This document shows positions 1 to 5,845 of a stretch of DNA of 6,948 nucleotides, in pieces. The stretch's first letter is position 1, and each line of letters begins with the position of its first letter. The notes beneath the pieces were generated by a model. It was not told where the DNA came from, searched no databases, and saw only the letters and a program-made list of their open reading frames with translations. A program made the translations under genes and the position numbers. Origin of the DNA: Microcaldota archaeon (GTDB lineage: Archaea; Micrarchaeota; Micrarchaeia; Micrarchaeales; Micrarchaeaceae); the NCBI GenBank assembly GCA_021816645.1, contig JAKAXF010000032.1, positions 1 through 6,948 on the forward strand. Reading direction: 5' to 3'.

Positions 1-2
1 AG

Positions 3-167
3 GCGAGAAGGTTCGGAACCAAGGTTTCCCTGGCCAGCATGGCGCCCTCGGCTCCATTCATGCTGTCTGCCGGCCAGCTTTTGGAACTAGGCAAAATGAT
101 AACAGGCAAGGAAGCCTACGCCCGGGAAAGCATAAGCATTGTAAACCGGTCAATAGCGGGTGTTTGA
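3..167 (+). CDS. rnp3: RNase P protein component 3 (Rpp30-like), C-terminal end, partial
   Basis: An open frame enters from the left edge and gives 54 residues before a TGA that directly abuts the ATG of the Pop5 gene. The visible part reads like the final helices of the Rpp30 TIM-barrel protein: a stretch ending in LLELGKMITGKEAYARESIS followed by IVNRSIAGV, resembling the family tail in which a short helix, an 'a...s.s..p..i' helix and the chain end occur. Rpp30 pairs with Pop5 to activate the specificity and catalytic parts of archaeal RNase P RNA, which cuts 5' leaders from pre-tRNAs. Identification rests partly on position: in many archaea rnp3 lies just upstream of rnp2 and psmA. The residues seen are too few and too variable to prove the family alone. 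The zero-base junction suggests translational coupling with the next gene. Confidence 0.6.
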   Translation, partial: ARRFGTKVSLASMAPSAPFMLSAGQLLELGKMITGKEAYARESISIVNRSIAGV

Positions 168-536
168 ATGAAGGAGAAGAGACGCTACATACTGGTGAAG
201 TACTCCGGCAGGATAGCTCCGGAAGCCGTGCAGGAATTTGAGCGCGGCCTATACCGCGAGCTGATGAAGATGCTCGGAGAGCTGCACTACTCCGACGCGA
301 ATCCCAAGCTTGCAAAGATGCTGGAAGACGGCTACTTTGTGCTAAGGTCAAGCCTATCCAGCGCTGGCGATTGCATACTGGCGTTGTCGATGATAAAGAA
401 GCTCAACGGAGAGGATGTGTTCTTCTACACCACCAAGAGTTCTGGGACGATAAAAGCGCTACTCAAACACTACGAGTCCGAGCACGGTGCGCAACCGCAG
501 AAGAAGCCTAAAACTATCCCAGCGCAAGATTATTAA
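168..536 (+). CDS. rnp2: RNase P protein component 2 (Pop5/Rpp14 family)
   Basis: This 122-residue protein is full length for archaeal Pop5, a small RNA-binding-like alpha/beta protein that acts with Rpp30 to support the catalytic domain of RNase P RNA in pre-tRNA 5' maturation. The first strand carries the family opening RRYILVKYSG (residues 5-14). A middle helix with LGE (36-38) follows, then a strand with the DGYFVLRSSL segment (54-63), and finally the diagnostic SSGTIKALLK (91-100), where the SGTI(K) motif is typical of Pop5/Rpp14. The last 20 residues are a charged, proline-containing tail that is probably flexible. The ATG begins directly after the TGA of the upstream probable rnp3, so no room exists for its own promoter, and translation by reinitiation is likely. 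No frameshift or missing core motif is seen. Confidence 0.9.
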   Translation: MKEKRRYILVKYSGRIAPEAVQEFERGLYRELMKMLGELHYSDANPKLAKMLEDGYFVLRSSLSSAGDCILALSMIKKLNGEDVFFYTTKSSGTIKALLKHYESEHGAQPQKKPKTIPAQDY

Positions 537-592
537 AGTATTACAACTAAAGACTCTTACAGTAGCAATCATTCTTATCTCGTTGTCTTGCG

Positions 593-600
593 TTTATCAA
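593..600 (+). promoter_or_regulatory. Candidate TATA box before psmA
   Basis: The 95-base gap between the Pop5 stop and the chosen psmA ATG is the longest in the left half of the window. TTTATCAA at 593-600 is A/T-rich and lies about 32 bases before the ATG. A start site some 26 bases further on would fall near 623, right at the ribosome binding site. The match to an archaeal TATA box is moderate and no clear BRE is seen, so this is a weak call. The rest of the gap (537-592) shows no RNA gene or reading frame I can support. Confidence 0.3.
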
Positions 601-631
601 AACTCAGACACTCGTGCTAAAAGGTGAATTG

Positions 632-1327
632 ATGTATCCAAACATACAAGCATATGATAGAGGAGTAATGTTCGACCCTACGGGCAGGCTGTTCCAGGTC
701 GAGTACGCAAAGGAAGCAGTTAGGAAAGGAGCTACATCTATAGGTATGATCAGCGACGAAGCCGTTGTTTTCGTGGCCCACAGGAACATAACCATACCCC
801 TAGCCGTCCCGAGCACGCTTCAGAAGATATTCAAGGTAGATTCACACATAGCCGTCACATACAGCGGAATAGTATCGGACGGCCTGCACATGGTAAGCGT
901 CATGAGGAGCAAGGCGCAGAGCCACAGGATGATTTACGATGAAACCGAGTCTGTCGAGACGATAGCGAGAGAGATAGCCGAGGAGCTACAAATGGCGACC
1001 CAGTATGGTGGGATGAGGCCGTACGGCATATCAATGCTTGTCGGCGGAGTCGACAGCGACAAGAAGCTGTTCGAGATAGGTCCAGATGCGGCGTTCCTGG
1101 GGTACAAGGCCGTAGCAATAGGTTCCGGAAAGAAGGCGGCGGAGGACATACTGATAAAGGAGTACAAAGACGACATAAAGAAGGATGATGCGATAAGCCT
1201 GTCCGTGTCCATAATAAAGAAACTCGGGGAGAAGAAGCTGACTCCTGACGACCTCGAAATCTCAACTATAACCAAGGCCCAGGGATACAAGATGTTCCCC
1301 AACGCCGATGTAGCAAAATATCTCTGA
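632..1327 (+). CDS. psmA: Proteasome subunit alpha (20S core outer ring)
   Basis: The 231-residue protein is the archaeal 20S proteasome alpha subunit, which forms the outer heptameric rings that gate substrate entry and dock the PAN or Cdc48 unfoldases. I chose ATG 632 because GGTGA at 623-627 sits just before it and because it places the gate residues YDR at exactly 8-10, as in Thermoplasma; an in-frame GTG at 614 would add six unneeded residues. The family signature FDPTGRLFQVEYAKEAV (14-30) is intact. Lys65 in LQKIFKVD matches the pocket lysine that receives the C-terminal HbYX tail of the ATPase. GGMRPYG and the GSGKKAAEDIL segment follow. Between YDR and the conserved proline there is one residue fewer than in Thermoplasma. 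No N-terminal catalytic threonine is present, as expected for an alpha subunit. The beta subunit is not in this window. Confidence 0.96.
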   Translation: MYPNIQAYDRGVMFDPTGRLFQVEYAKEAVRKGATSIGMISDEAVVFVAHRNITIPLAVPSTLQKIFKVDSHIAVTYSGIVSDGLHMVSVMRSKAQSHRMIYDETESVETIAREIAEELQMATQYGGMRPYGISMLVGGVDSDKKLFEIGPDAAFLGYKAVAIGSGKKAAEDILIKEYKDDIKKDDAISLSVSIIKKLGEKKLTPDDLEISTITKAQGYKMFPNADVAKYL

Positions 1328-1336
1328 TGATTTCTT

Positions 1337-2020
1337 ATGGGTAAAACCAGCATAGTCAAATTCTCCAAAGGGGGAGACAACTTCGAGATCATAGTCGACG
1401 CGAACATGGCGTACGAATTCGTAACGGGCAAGCGCAGCGACCCCCTGTCAGTCCTGGACGTTGAAGTGGTATTCAAGGACGCGAGGAAGGGGGAGAGGCA
1501 GAGCGAAGACAAGATAAAGAAGGTTTTCGGCACAGAGGATATATCCAAGATAGCGGAAACCATACTCAAGGAGGGGAACGTCCCTATAACTACGGAGCAG
1601 AGGCAGAAGCTTCTGGAGGAGAAGAGGAGGCAGGTCATAGAAATAATATCAAAGAACGCAATAGACCCGAGGACAAACGCACCTATGCCACCACTCAGGC
1701 TGGAAAACGCCATGGCGGAGGCGAAGGTCTCCATAGATCCATTCAAGAGCGCGAGCTCTCAGGTGGACGCGATAGTGAAGAAGCTCAGCATCATACTTCC
1801 GATAAAGTTCTCAGTCGCCAAGGTAGAAGTAGTGATACCACCAGAATATACAAACAGGTGCTACGGAATACTTAAACAGTTCGGCTTGAAGTCGGAGCAG
1901 TGGCTTCCCAACGGAAGCCTTTCTGCTATTGTGGAGTTTCCTGCAGGTATGCAGAGCGATTTCTATCTAAGGCTCAGCAACGCCACGCAGGGTAAGGCTA
2001 CAACAAAGCTTGTGCAGTAA
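1337..2020 (+). CDS. sdo1: Ribosome maturation protein SBDS
   Basis: This 227-residue protein is the archaeal orthologue of Shwachman-Bodian-Diamond syndrome protein (Sdo1 in yeast), which in eukaryotes works with EFL1 to release eIF6 from the large ribosomal subunit. Three domains are expected. The N-terminal FYSH domain is about residues 1-88 and contains [17 protein letters not shown]. The helical middle domain is about 90-158 and contains the strongest signature, [18 protein letters not shown] (109-126) followed by [19 protein letters not shown]. The ferredoxin-like C-terminal domain starts near 159 and includes [17 protein letters not shown]. Length is normal for the archaeal family (about 230). 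The ATG lies 9 bases after the psmA stop with no clear ribosome binding site, so coupled translation is likely. Its place between psmA and the exosome genes matches the classic archaeal superoperon. Confidence 0.95.
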   Translation: MGKTSIVKFSKGGDNFEIIVDANMAYEFVTGKRSDPLSVLDVEVVFKDARKGERQSEDKIKKVFGTEDISKIAETILKEGNVPITTEQRQKLLEEKRRQVIEIISKNAIDPRTNAPMPPLRLENAMAEAKVSIDPFKSASSQVDAIVKKLSIILPIKFSVAKVEVVIPPEYTNRCYGILKQFGLKSEQWLPNGSLSAIVEFPAGMQSDFYLRLSNATQGKATTKLVQ

Positions 2021-2045
2021 CCAAATCGAAGCAAAGCGTGAGGGA

Positions 2046-2672
2046 ATGAAGAGCATAATTATCCCAGGAGATGAAATAAAAGAAGGCGTAAGCTTGGTAA
2101 ACGTGTACGTAGAAGACGGCAAGAGCCTAGCATCGGCGGTGGGTTTCTACGACGAGCAGGGAAAAAGGATCGTACCGCTCGAGGGAACATGGACGCCAAA
2201 GATCGACGATACTGTAGTCGGCACTATAGAGGAAGTAGGAAGGAACAACACCTATACTGTAGACCTATGTTCATTCAGAACGGGGATCCTACTTTTGGGC
2301 AAGTACAGCAGAAGCGTCCTCAAGGCCGGCGAAGTGATAGAGGCGATAGTCGACAGGATAAACGGCAAGAAAGAAGTTATACTTTCAAATCCGAAAGAAC
2401 TGCGCGGAGGGATGGTCCTAAAAATAAAACCTACAAAGATACCGCGGGTTCTCGGAAAGGCCAACACCATGGCTAAGCAGATATCCGAAATCGCCAGGTG
2501 CGACATGGTCATCGGTTCAAACGGGCTGATATGGCTCAGGGGAGGCGACATAGCGCTCGCAACCGAAGTAATACTTAGGATAGAAAGAGAAGCCCACATG
2601 CCGGGATTGACTGAGAAGATAAAGGAAGTGCTTATAAGCAAGAGCAAAAACAGTGAAAGAAAAATGGAATGA
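2046..2672 (+). CDS. rrp4: Exosome RNA-binding cap subunit Rrp4
   Basis: Rrp4 is one of the two alternative RNA-binding cap proteins (with Csl4) on the archaeal exosome ring. It recruits RNA, with a known preference for poly(A), to the Rrp41 active sites. The 208-residue protein shows the three expected parts: a short N-terminal beta domain starting IIPGDEI (4-10), an S1 domain over about 55-112 (DDTVVGTIEEVGRNNTYTVD), and a KH domain over about 125-190 with KIPRVLGKAN and the GxNG-type loop GSNG (157-160) followed by LIWLRGGD. I prefer ATG 2046, which has the purine-rich GTGAGGGA just before it. A TTG at 2010 would overlap SBDS and add twelve residues that do not look like the family start. 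The charged C-terminal tail (KSKNSERKME) is probably disordered. Confidence 0.94.
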   Translation: MKSIIIPGDEIKEGVSLVNVYVEDGKSLASAVGFYDEQGKRIVPLEGTWTPKIDDTVVGTIEEVGRNNTYTVDLCSFRTGILLLGKYSRSVLKAGEVIEAIVDRINGKKEVILSNPKELRGGMVLKIKPTKIPRVLGKANTMAKQISEIARCDMVIGSNGLIWLRGGDIALATEVILRIEREAHMPGLTEKIKEVLISKSKNSERKME

Positions 2673-2678
2673 GGTAAT
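2671..2678 (+). promoter_or_regulatory. Ribosome binding site of rrp41
   Basis: GAGGTAAT at 2671-2678 differs by one base from the full archaeal anti-16S complement GAGGTGAT and lies three bases before ATG 2682. It begins inside the rrp4 stop codon (TGA 2670-2672), so termination on rrp4 and initiation on rrp41 use nearly the same bases. Confidence 0.75.
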
Positions 2679-2681
2679 CAT

Positions 2682-3425
2682 ATGGCATCAAAAGCTAACA
2701 AACCGGAATTACTCGTAAACGGAAAAAGACTTGACGGCAGAGCGTTCGACGAGCTGAGGCCTCTCAGGATAAGCGCAGGCGTTGTAAAAAACGCAAACGG
2801 ATCAGCGTATCTTGAGTGGGGGAACAACAAGGTCCTTGTCGCGGTGTACGGACCGAAGGAAGTGGTGCCCAGGCGTGACGCAGATCCCACAAAGGCGGTC
2901 ATCCATTGCAGGTATCAGATGGCACCCTTTTCATCGCTCGAGGGCCACGGCAGAACCGGGCCCAACAGGAGAGCAACTGAGATATCAAAGGTGATAAAGG
3001 AAGCCTTCGAAAACGTGGTGCTGCTGGAGGAATTCCCGAACAACGAGATAGACGTGTACATCGAGATACTTCAGAGCGATGGCGGCACGAGGGCCGCGGG
3101 CCTTACGGCAGCATCCGTCGCCCTAGCAAACGCGGGCATACCAATGAAGGACCTGGTATACGCCGTATCTGCGGGCAGGATAGACGAGCACGTGGTGCTA
3201 GACCTTAACATGATAGAGGACAACTACTCCGATGCGGACATGCCCACGGCAATAGCGCACAGGAACGGCGACATACTCCTGCTGCAGATGGATGGCGGGC
3301 TCACGAAGGAGCAATTCCATACGGCCCTCGGAATGATACAGGAAGCGGGAAAGAAGATAAGCGCTATACAGAGACAGGCACTGATAGACGTGTACAGCGC
3401 CCCGAGCGAAGAGGTAAAGAGGTGA
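2682..3425 (+). CDS. rrp41: Exosome catalytic subunit Rrp41
   Basis: Rrp41 is the RNase PH-fold subunit that carries the phosphorolytic 3'-5' exoribonuclease site of the archaeal exosome. It forms a hexameric ring of three Rrp41-Rrp42 dimers in the cytoplasm. The 247-residue protein opens with the family sequence KRLDGRAFDELRPLRI (15-30), then YQMAPFS (78-84) and the arginine pair in GPNRRATEIS (Arg96, Arg97), which binds phosphate and RNA. QSDGGTRAAGLTAASVALA (131-149) is the phosphate-binding core. AGRIDEHVVLDL (164-175) precedes EDNYSDADMP, whose Asp184 and Asp186 fall at the acidic active-site positions of active Rrp41. All catalytic features appear intact, in contrast with Rrp42 downstream. 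Length is typical for the family. A strong ribosome binding site overlaps the rrp4 stop. Confidence 0.97.
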   Translation: MASKANKPELLVNGKRLDGRAFDELRPLRISAGVVKNANGSAYLEWGNNKVLVAVYGPKEVVPRRDADPTKAVIHCRYQMAPFSSLEGHGRTGPNRRATEISKVIKEAFENVVLLEEFPNNEIDVYIEILQSDGGTRAAGLTAASVALANAGIPMKDLVYAVSAGRIDEHVVLDLNMIEDNYSDADMPTAIAHRNGDILLLQMDGGLTKEQFHTALGMIQEAGKKISAIQRQALIDVYSAPSEEVKR

Positions 3426-3426
3426 T
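3419..3426 (+). promoter_or_regulatory. Ribosome binding site of rrp42
   Basis: GAGGTGAT at 3419-3426 is the exact eight-base complement expected for archaeal 16S rRNA 3' ends, three bases before ATG 3430. It contains the whole rrp41 stop codon (TGA 3423-3425), which ties translation of the two subunits that must form a 1:1 dimer. Confidence 0.8.
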
Positions 3427-3429
3427 ACT

Positions 3430-4203
3430 ATGAAAGCAATGGACTACGTAAACAGCAAATACATAAGGGAACTCGCGGCGAAGGACGTACGCGAGGATGG
3501 CAGAAAGGCCTACGATTTCAGGAGCATAAAGGTGTCAAGCGGAATCATAAAAAACGCTGAAGGTTCATCGCAGGTAGACCTTGGTTTCACCAGGGTAATG
3601 GCCGGAATAAAGATGATCGTTGATACTCCTATGGAGGATACTCCGGATATGGGCAATCTCGTAGTATCAGCGGAGATGCTTCCGCTTGCAGACCCTGAAT
3701 ACGAACCCGGGCCTCCTACTCCAGAAGCGATAGAGCTGGCGAGGGTAATAGACAGGGGGATAAGAGCGGCGGAATACATAGATCTGCACTCCCTGCTGAT
3801 AGAAGAGGGCAAGGCGTGGAGCGTGTACCTTGATCTCTACGTACTTAACAACGACGGAAATCTTTTCGACGCCGGAATGCTGGCCGCTCTCGCGGCGATA
3901 GCTGACGCAAGGATGCCCGGATACAAGGACGGCAAGGCGGTAATGAGCGAAAGAGTAAAACCTCTTCCACTTGGCAAGGTAGTAAGCTCGTGCACCTTCG
4001 TAAAGTTGGGAGGGAAGATATTCCTGGACCCGAATTCAGTAGAAGAGAAGGCGGCAGACGCTAGGCTAACGATAGAGACCGACGGAAAAGTTATCCGGGC
4101 CATGCAGAAAGGCATGAGTGGCTCGTTCACCAAGGACGAGATAGAAAATATGATAGACGTGGCGATGGAAAAGCACGCCACCCTCTCGGTTCATTCAAAA
4201 TGA
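3430..4203 (+). CDS. rrp42: Exosome structural subunit Rrp42
   Basis: Rrp42 is the non-catalytic RNase PH-fold partner of Rrp41; it completes the ring and contributes RNA-binding residues. The 257-residue protein starts with EDGRKAYDFRSIKVSSGIIK (22-41), has the longer Rrp42-type insert LADPEYEPGPPTPEAIELAR (86-105) followed by VIDRGIR, then LDLYVLNNDGNLFDAGMLAA (134-153). LDPNSVEEKAADARLTI (199-215) is the Rrp42 counterpart of the Rrp41 active-site loop; the SDADMP acidic pair of Rrp41 is not found there, in line with an inactive subunit. Length is within the usual 255-275 range. The start is fixed by a perfect ribosome binding site three bases upstream. The stop codon lies within an inverted repeat, described separately. 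Confidence 0.96.
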   Translation: MKAMDYVNSKYIRELAAKDVREDGRKAYDFRSIKVSSGIIKNAEGSSQVDLGFTRVMAGIKMIVDTPMEDTPDMGNLVVSAEMLPLADPEYEPGPPTPEAIELARVIDRGIRAAEYIDLHSLLIEEGKAWSVYLDLYVLNNDGNLFDAGMLAALAAIADARMPGYKDGKAVMSERVKPLPLGKVVSSCTFVKLGGKIFLDPNSVEEKAADARLTIETDGKVIRAMQKGMSGSFTKDEIENMIDVAMEKHATLSVHSK

Positions 4204-4208
4204 ATGAA
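4190..4208 (+). terminator. Perfect inverted repeat over the rrp42 stop codon
   Basis: TTCATTCA (4190-4197) and TGAATGAA (4201-4208) are exact reverse complements around an AAA loop, with a possible extra G-T pair outside. The rrp42 stop codon TGA (4201-4203) opens the right arm. A short T-richer run (TATGGTTTGTCTT) follows from 4211. It could be a weak terminator or RNA-stability hairpin at the end of the exosome genes. The stem is mostly A-T, so its stability is modest, and archaeal termination depends mainly on U-tracts. Confidence 0.35.
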
Positions 4209-4247
4209 TGTATGGTTTGTCTTGCCTAATGCAATAAGTGTTTGACG

Positions 4248-5144
4248 ATGTTTGAACGAATACGCGCGGGTTGGAAGCTCGGTTCAGCAGTCAGGAAGCA
4301 GGTATTCAAGGATAAGGCTCTGCTCTCTTACATGGTCCTTTCCGCATTTGTAATAATCCTTGAAGCGGCGCTGATATTCGGCTCGTTCATTTTTGTGAAC
4401 TTACCCGCATTTAATAGCAATTCTACCTCGCAGAACAACATTTTCTTGGCCGAGGCCATAGTTGCACTGATAATCTTCTACGTGGTATCATCGTTCACGT
4501 CTGCGTATGTGCTCATGGCGTTGTTCATAGCGTTCAAGAGCTACACCTCGGGTACAAAGATGAGCATGGGAGAGGCCTTCCGCAAAACATCTGGCTATTC
4601 ACGGCTGTTACTCGAGTGGGCCATCTTCTACTCTATAATAATATTCCTGCTTAGGATCCTTGAGTCGCGTCTAAGGGGCGTTGGTGCGGCGGTAGTGGGC
4701 ATAGTAGCAGGAACAGCGCTGAGCATAGGCGTTATGTTCGCGATGCCCGTGATATATGAGCAGCGTGTCGGACCAATCCAGGCAATGAAAACCAGCGCAA
4801 AGACCTTCGTAGGCCATTTCGGGTCAAGCGTAGGTGGTATAGCGTACTCCGACCTGTACGGGCTGATGTTTATTCTGGTTGGTTTCCTGATATTCATTGT
4901 TTTCATGCTGTTGGGCGGCTTTCTGTCAAGCCTCCTGTTGATAGTAGTCGGTCTGGTGATGCTTCTACTGTTCGTAATCCTCGGTGCCACGATAGCGTCT
5001 ACAACTTCTAACGTCTTCAGGCTGCTGCTCTACGATTACGCTTCAGGAAAAGGACTGCCATCGTGGCTTGACGAGAATCTGGTAATGAAGGCGGTAAGAT
5101 ACAATAAGGGTCGCGCTCCCACTCCGCCGGCATCCAATCTCTGA
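4248..5144 (+). CDS. Multi-pass integral membrane protein (DUF6159-like)
   Basis: This 298-residue protein has about six hydrophobic membrane segments: near residues 25-50, 66-95, 120-138, 144-169, and two in the long hydrophobic run 203-255. Its short N-terminus FERIRAGWKLGSAVRKQVFKD, a basic amphipathic stretch ahead of the first helix, and the loop AMPVIYEQRVGPIQAMKTSA (165-184) ending in a predicted re-entry segment resemble the archaeal and bacterial DUF6159 family, whose function is not known. The start at ATG 4248 is favoured over the in-frame TTG 4242 two codons earlier, although neither has a strong ribosome binding site. It lies 44 bases after rrp42, on the same strand but with no obvious TATA box, so it is probably read from the upstream operon. 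A membrane protein has no evident tie to the exosome. The family name is moderately certain, the membrane topology more so. Confidence 0.7.
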   Translation: MFERIRAGWKLGSAVRKQVFKDKALLSYMVLSAFVIILEAALIFGSFIFVNLPAFNSNSTSQNNIFLAEAIVALIIFYVVSSFTSAYVLMALFIAFKSYTSGTKMSMGEAFRKTSGYSRLLLEWAIFYSIIIFLLRILESRLRGVGAAVVGIVAGTALSIGVMFAMPVIYEQRVGPIQAMKTSAKTFVGHFGSSVGGIAYSDLYGLMFILVGFLIFIVFMLLGGFLSSLLLIVVGLVMLLLFVILGATIASTTSNVFRLLLYDYASGKGLPSWLDENLVMKAVRYNKGRAPTPPASNL

Positions 5145-5156
5145 CGCAAAGCGTCA
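5142..5156 (+). promoter_or_regulatory. Perfect 6-bp inverted repeat between the membrane gene and rpl37ae promoter
   Basis: TGACGC (5142-5147), AAA, GCGTCA (5151-5156) form an exact inverted repeat with GC-rich arms. The left arm begins with the stop codon of the membrane protein, and the right arm ends 8 bases before a TATA-like TTTAAATA. It could act in RNA as a hairpin at the transcript end, or in DNA as an operator just ahead of the rpl37ae promoter. The sequence alone does not decide between these. Confidence 0.4.
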
Positions 5157-5164
5157 CACTCAGG

Positions 5165-5172
5165 TTTAAATA
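5165..5172 (+). promoter_or_regulatory. Probable TATA box of rpl37ae
   Basis: TTTAAATA at 5165-5172 is a good archaeal TATA box in an A/T-rich run (5165-5189). A transcription start about 26 bases downstream, near 5195, would leave a leader of roughly 24 bases before TTG 5219 that still contains the ribosome binding site. This would let the ribosomal/RNA polymerase genes be expressed independently of the exosome operon. Confidence 0.55.
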
Positions 5173-5209
5173 ATAATTGGTATTAAAGGTAAGCACAGCC
5201 TTTTCTAAT

Positions 5210-5215
5210 GGTGAT
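5210..5215 (+). promoter_or_regulatory. Ribosome binding site that sets the rpl37ae start
   Basis: GGTGAT at 5210-5215 matches the archaeal anti-16S core and lies three bases before TTG 5219. It supports that TTG over the earlier TTG at 5177, which has no such site and precedes the predicted transcription start. Confidence 0.65.
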
Positions 5216-5218
5216 ATT

Positions 5219-5461
5219 TTGGTAAACTCGAGCATCAGGTACGGCGCGAGCACTAGGAAGCTCGCCTCCGCAATCAAGGCGCAGAAGATAGGCAAGTACA
5301 AGTGCGACGTCTGTGGTAGGCAGGAGGTCAGGCGCATAAGCTCAAGCATATGGAAGTGCAGGCACTGCGGAACTGTATACGCGGGCGGAGCCTACTCGCT
5401 GACGACTCCTCCGGGAGTGGCGGCCAGGGCCGCGATAAAAGGTCTCGTCGTAAAAAAGTGA
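5219..5461 (+). CDS. rpl37ae: Large ribosomal subunit protein L37Ae (eL43)
   Basis: L37Ae (eL43) is a small zinc-ribbon protein of the archaeal/eukaryotic 50S/60S subunit that binds 23S rRNA. Taking TTG 5219 as start gives 80 residues. The family core is clear: IRYGASTRKLASAIKAQK (6-23), the zinc ribbon with Cys29-x2-Cys32 and Cys47-x2-Cys50, the R-R-IS...IWKC segment, and the hallmark AGGAYSLTTPPG (55-66). The usual N-terminal TKKVGxxGRFG segment is missing, so the protein is about ten residues shorter than most relatives. Extending to TTG 5177 would add residues without that motif, and it would lie upstream of the predicted promoter start. The gene is followed at 9 bases by the unknown 124-residue gene and then rpoP, the usual neighbour of rpl37ae in archaea. 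Confidence 0.92.
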   Translation: MVNSSIRYGASTRKLASAIKAQKIGKYKCDVCGRQEVRRISSSIWKCRHCGTVYAGGAYSLTTPPGVAARAAIKGLVVKK

Positions 5462-5470
5462 AGTGAGCAA

Positions 5471-5845
5471 ATGGTAAAAATAAGCTATTCTCCAATAAAG
5501 GAGCTGGTCGTTCACGACCTGTTCAAGATGGGTTTTGATGACCTTGTAAGGGGAAACATAACGCCCAACGGAGTCATGCCTCTGTTCTGGTGCGACGGCG
5601 TCATCTACAGGTTTACCTCTTTGCCGATGAGCAGGGAGCTCTCAAAGCTCTATCTCGAGGGTACGGTCCACTGGGCAGAGGTGCACTACACGGACGACGT
5701 TAAGGATTACAAGCAGATAATGGAGGTCAAGGACGAGAACTTCCAGGGCGGAGCGCTCAAGATAAGGATAATAGACATGAGCAATTCGCAGCTCCACAAG
5801 GATTTTGCAAAGTGGCTCAAGTCAAACGGCAAGAGTAAGCAATAA
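5471..5845 (+). CDS. Unknown 124-residue protein between rpl37ae and rpoP
   Basis: I do not recognise this protein. It is 124 residues, soluble and alpha/beta in character, with no signal peptide or membrane segment and a single cysteine (41). It starts with MVKISYSPIKELVVHDLFKM and has a central aromatic-rich part around residues 39-70 (LFWCDGVIYRFTS, VHWAEVHY). A strand-like stretch ALKIRIIDMSNSQLHKDFAK (95-114) precedes a lysine-rich end. AAGTGAG at 5461-5467 serves as a weak ribosome binding site nine bases after the L37Ae stop, so co-translation with rpl37ae is likely. Codon use (ATA, AGG) matches its neighbours. Pcc1, Brix or prefoldin genes often sit in this region in other archaea, but I see none of their motifs. 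A role in ribosome or RNA polymerase biology is only suggested by location. Confidence 0.8.
   Translation: MVKISYSPIKELVVHDLFKMGFDDLVRGNITPNGVMPLFWCDGVIYRFTSLPMSRELSKLYLEGTVHWAEVHYTDDVKDYKQIMEVKDENFQGGALKIRIIDMSNSQLHKDFAKWLKSNGKSKQ

Noticed and set aside
614..631. GTG 614 as the psmA start.
   Set aside because: The ribosome binding site GGTGA (623-627) lies downstream of it and points to ATG 632, which also gives the conserved N-terminal length with YDR at 8-10.
1325..1336. TGATGA at the psmA stop as a box C of a C/D sRNA.
   Set aside because: No properly spaced box D (CTGA) or second C'/D' pair follows; the sequence is explained by the stop codon and short spacer.
934..1746. A 270-codon open frame on the minus strand opposite psmA and SBDS.
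   Set aside because: It lies wholly antisense to two well-conserved genes, its translation is Ser/Leu/Ile-rich with no family motif, and it reflects the codon bias (ATA, AGG) of the plus-strand genes.
2010..2045. TTG 2010 as the rrp4 start, overlapping SBDS.
   Set aside because: The extra twelve residues do not match Rrp4, and ATG 2046 has a purine-rich site just upstream.
5177..5218. Longer L37Ae from TTG 5177.
   Set aside because: The added residues lack the family N-terminus, the TTG precedes the predicted transcription start, and a clear GGTGAT marks TTG 5219.
5208..5225. Short upstream frame ATG-GTG-ATA-TTT-TGG-TAA before rpl37ae as a leader peptide; similarly ATG-GTG-TGC-TAA at 5868-5879 before rpoP.
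   Set aside because: Both are created by an AATGGTG string in which GGTG is the ribosome binding site; they are three to five codons long and have no site of their own.
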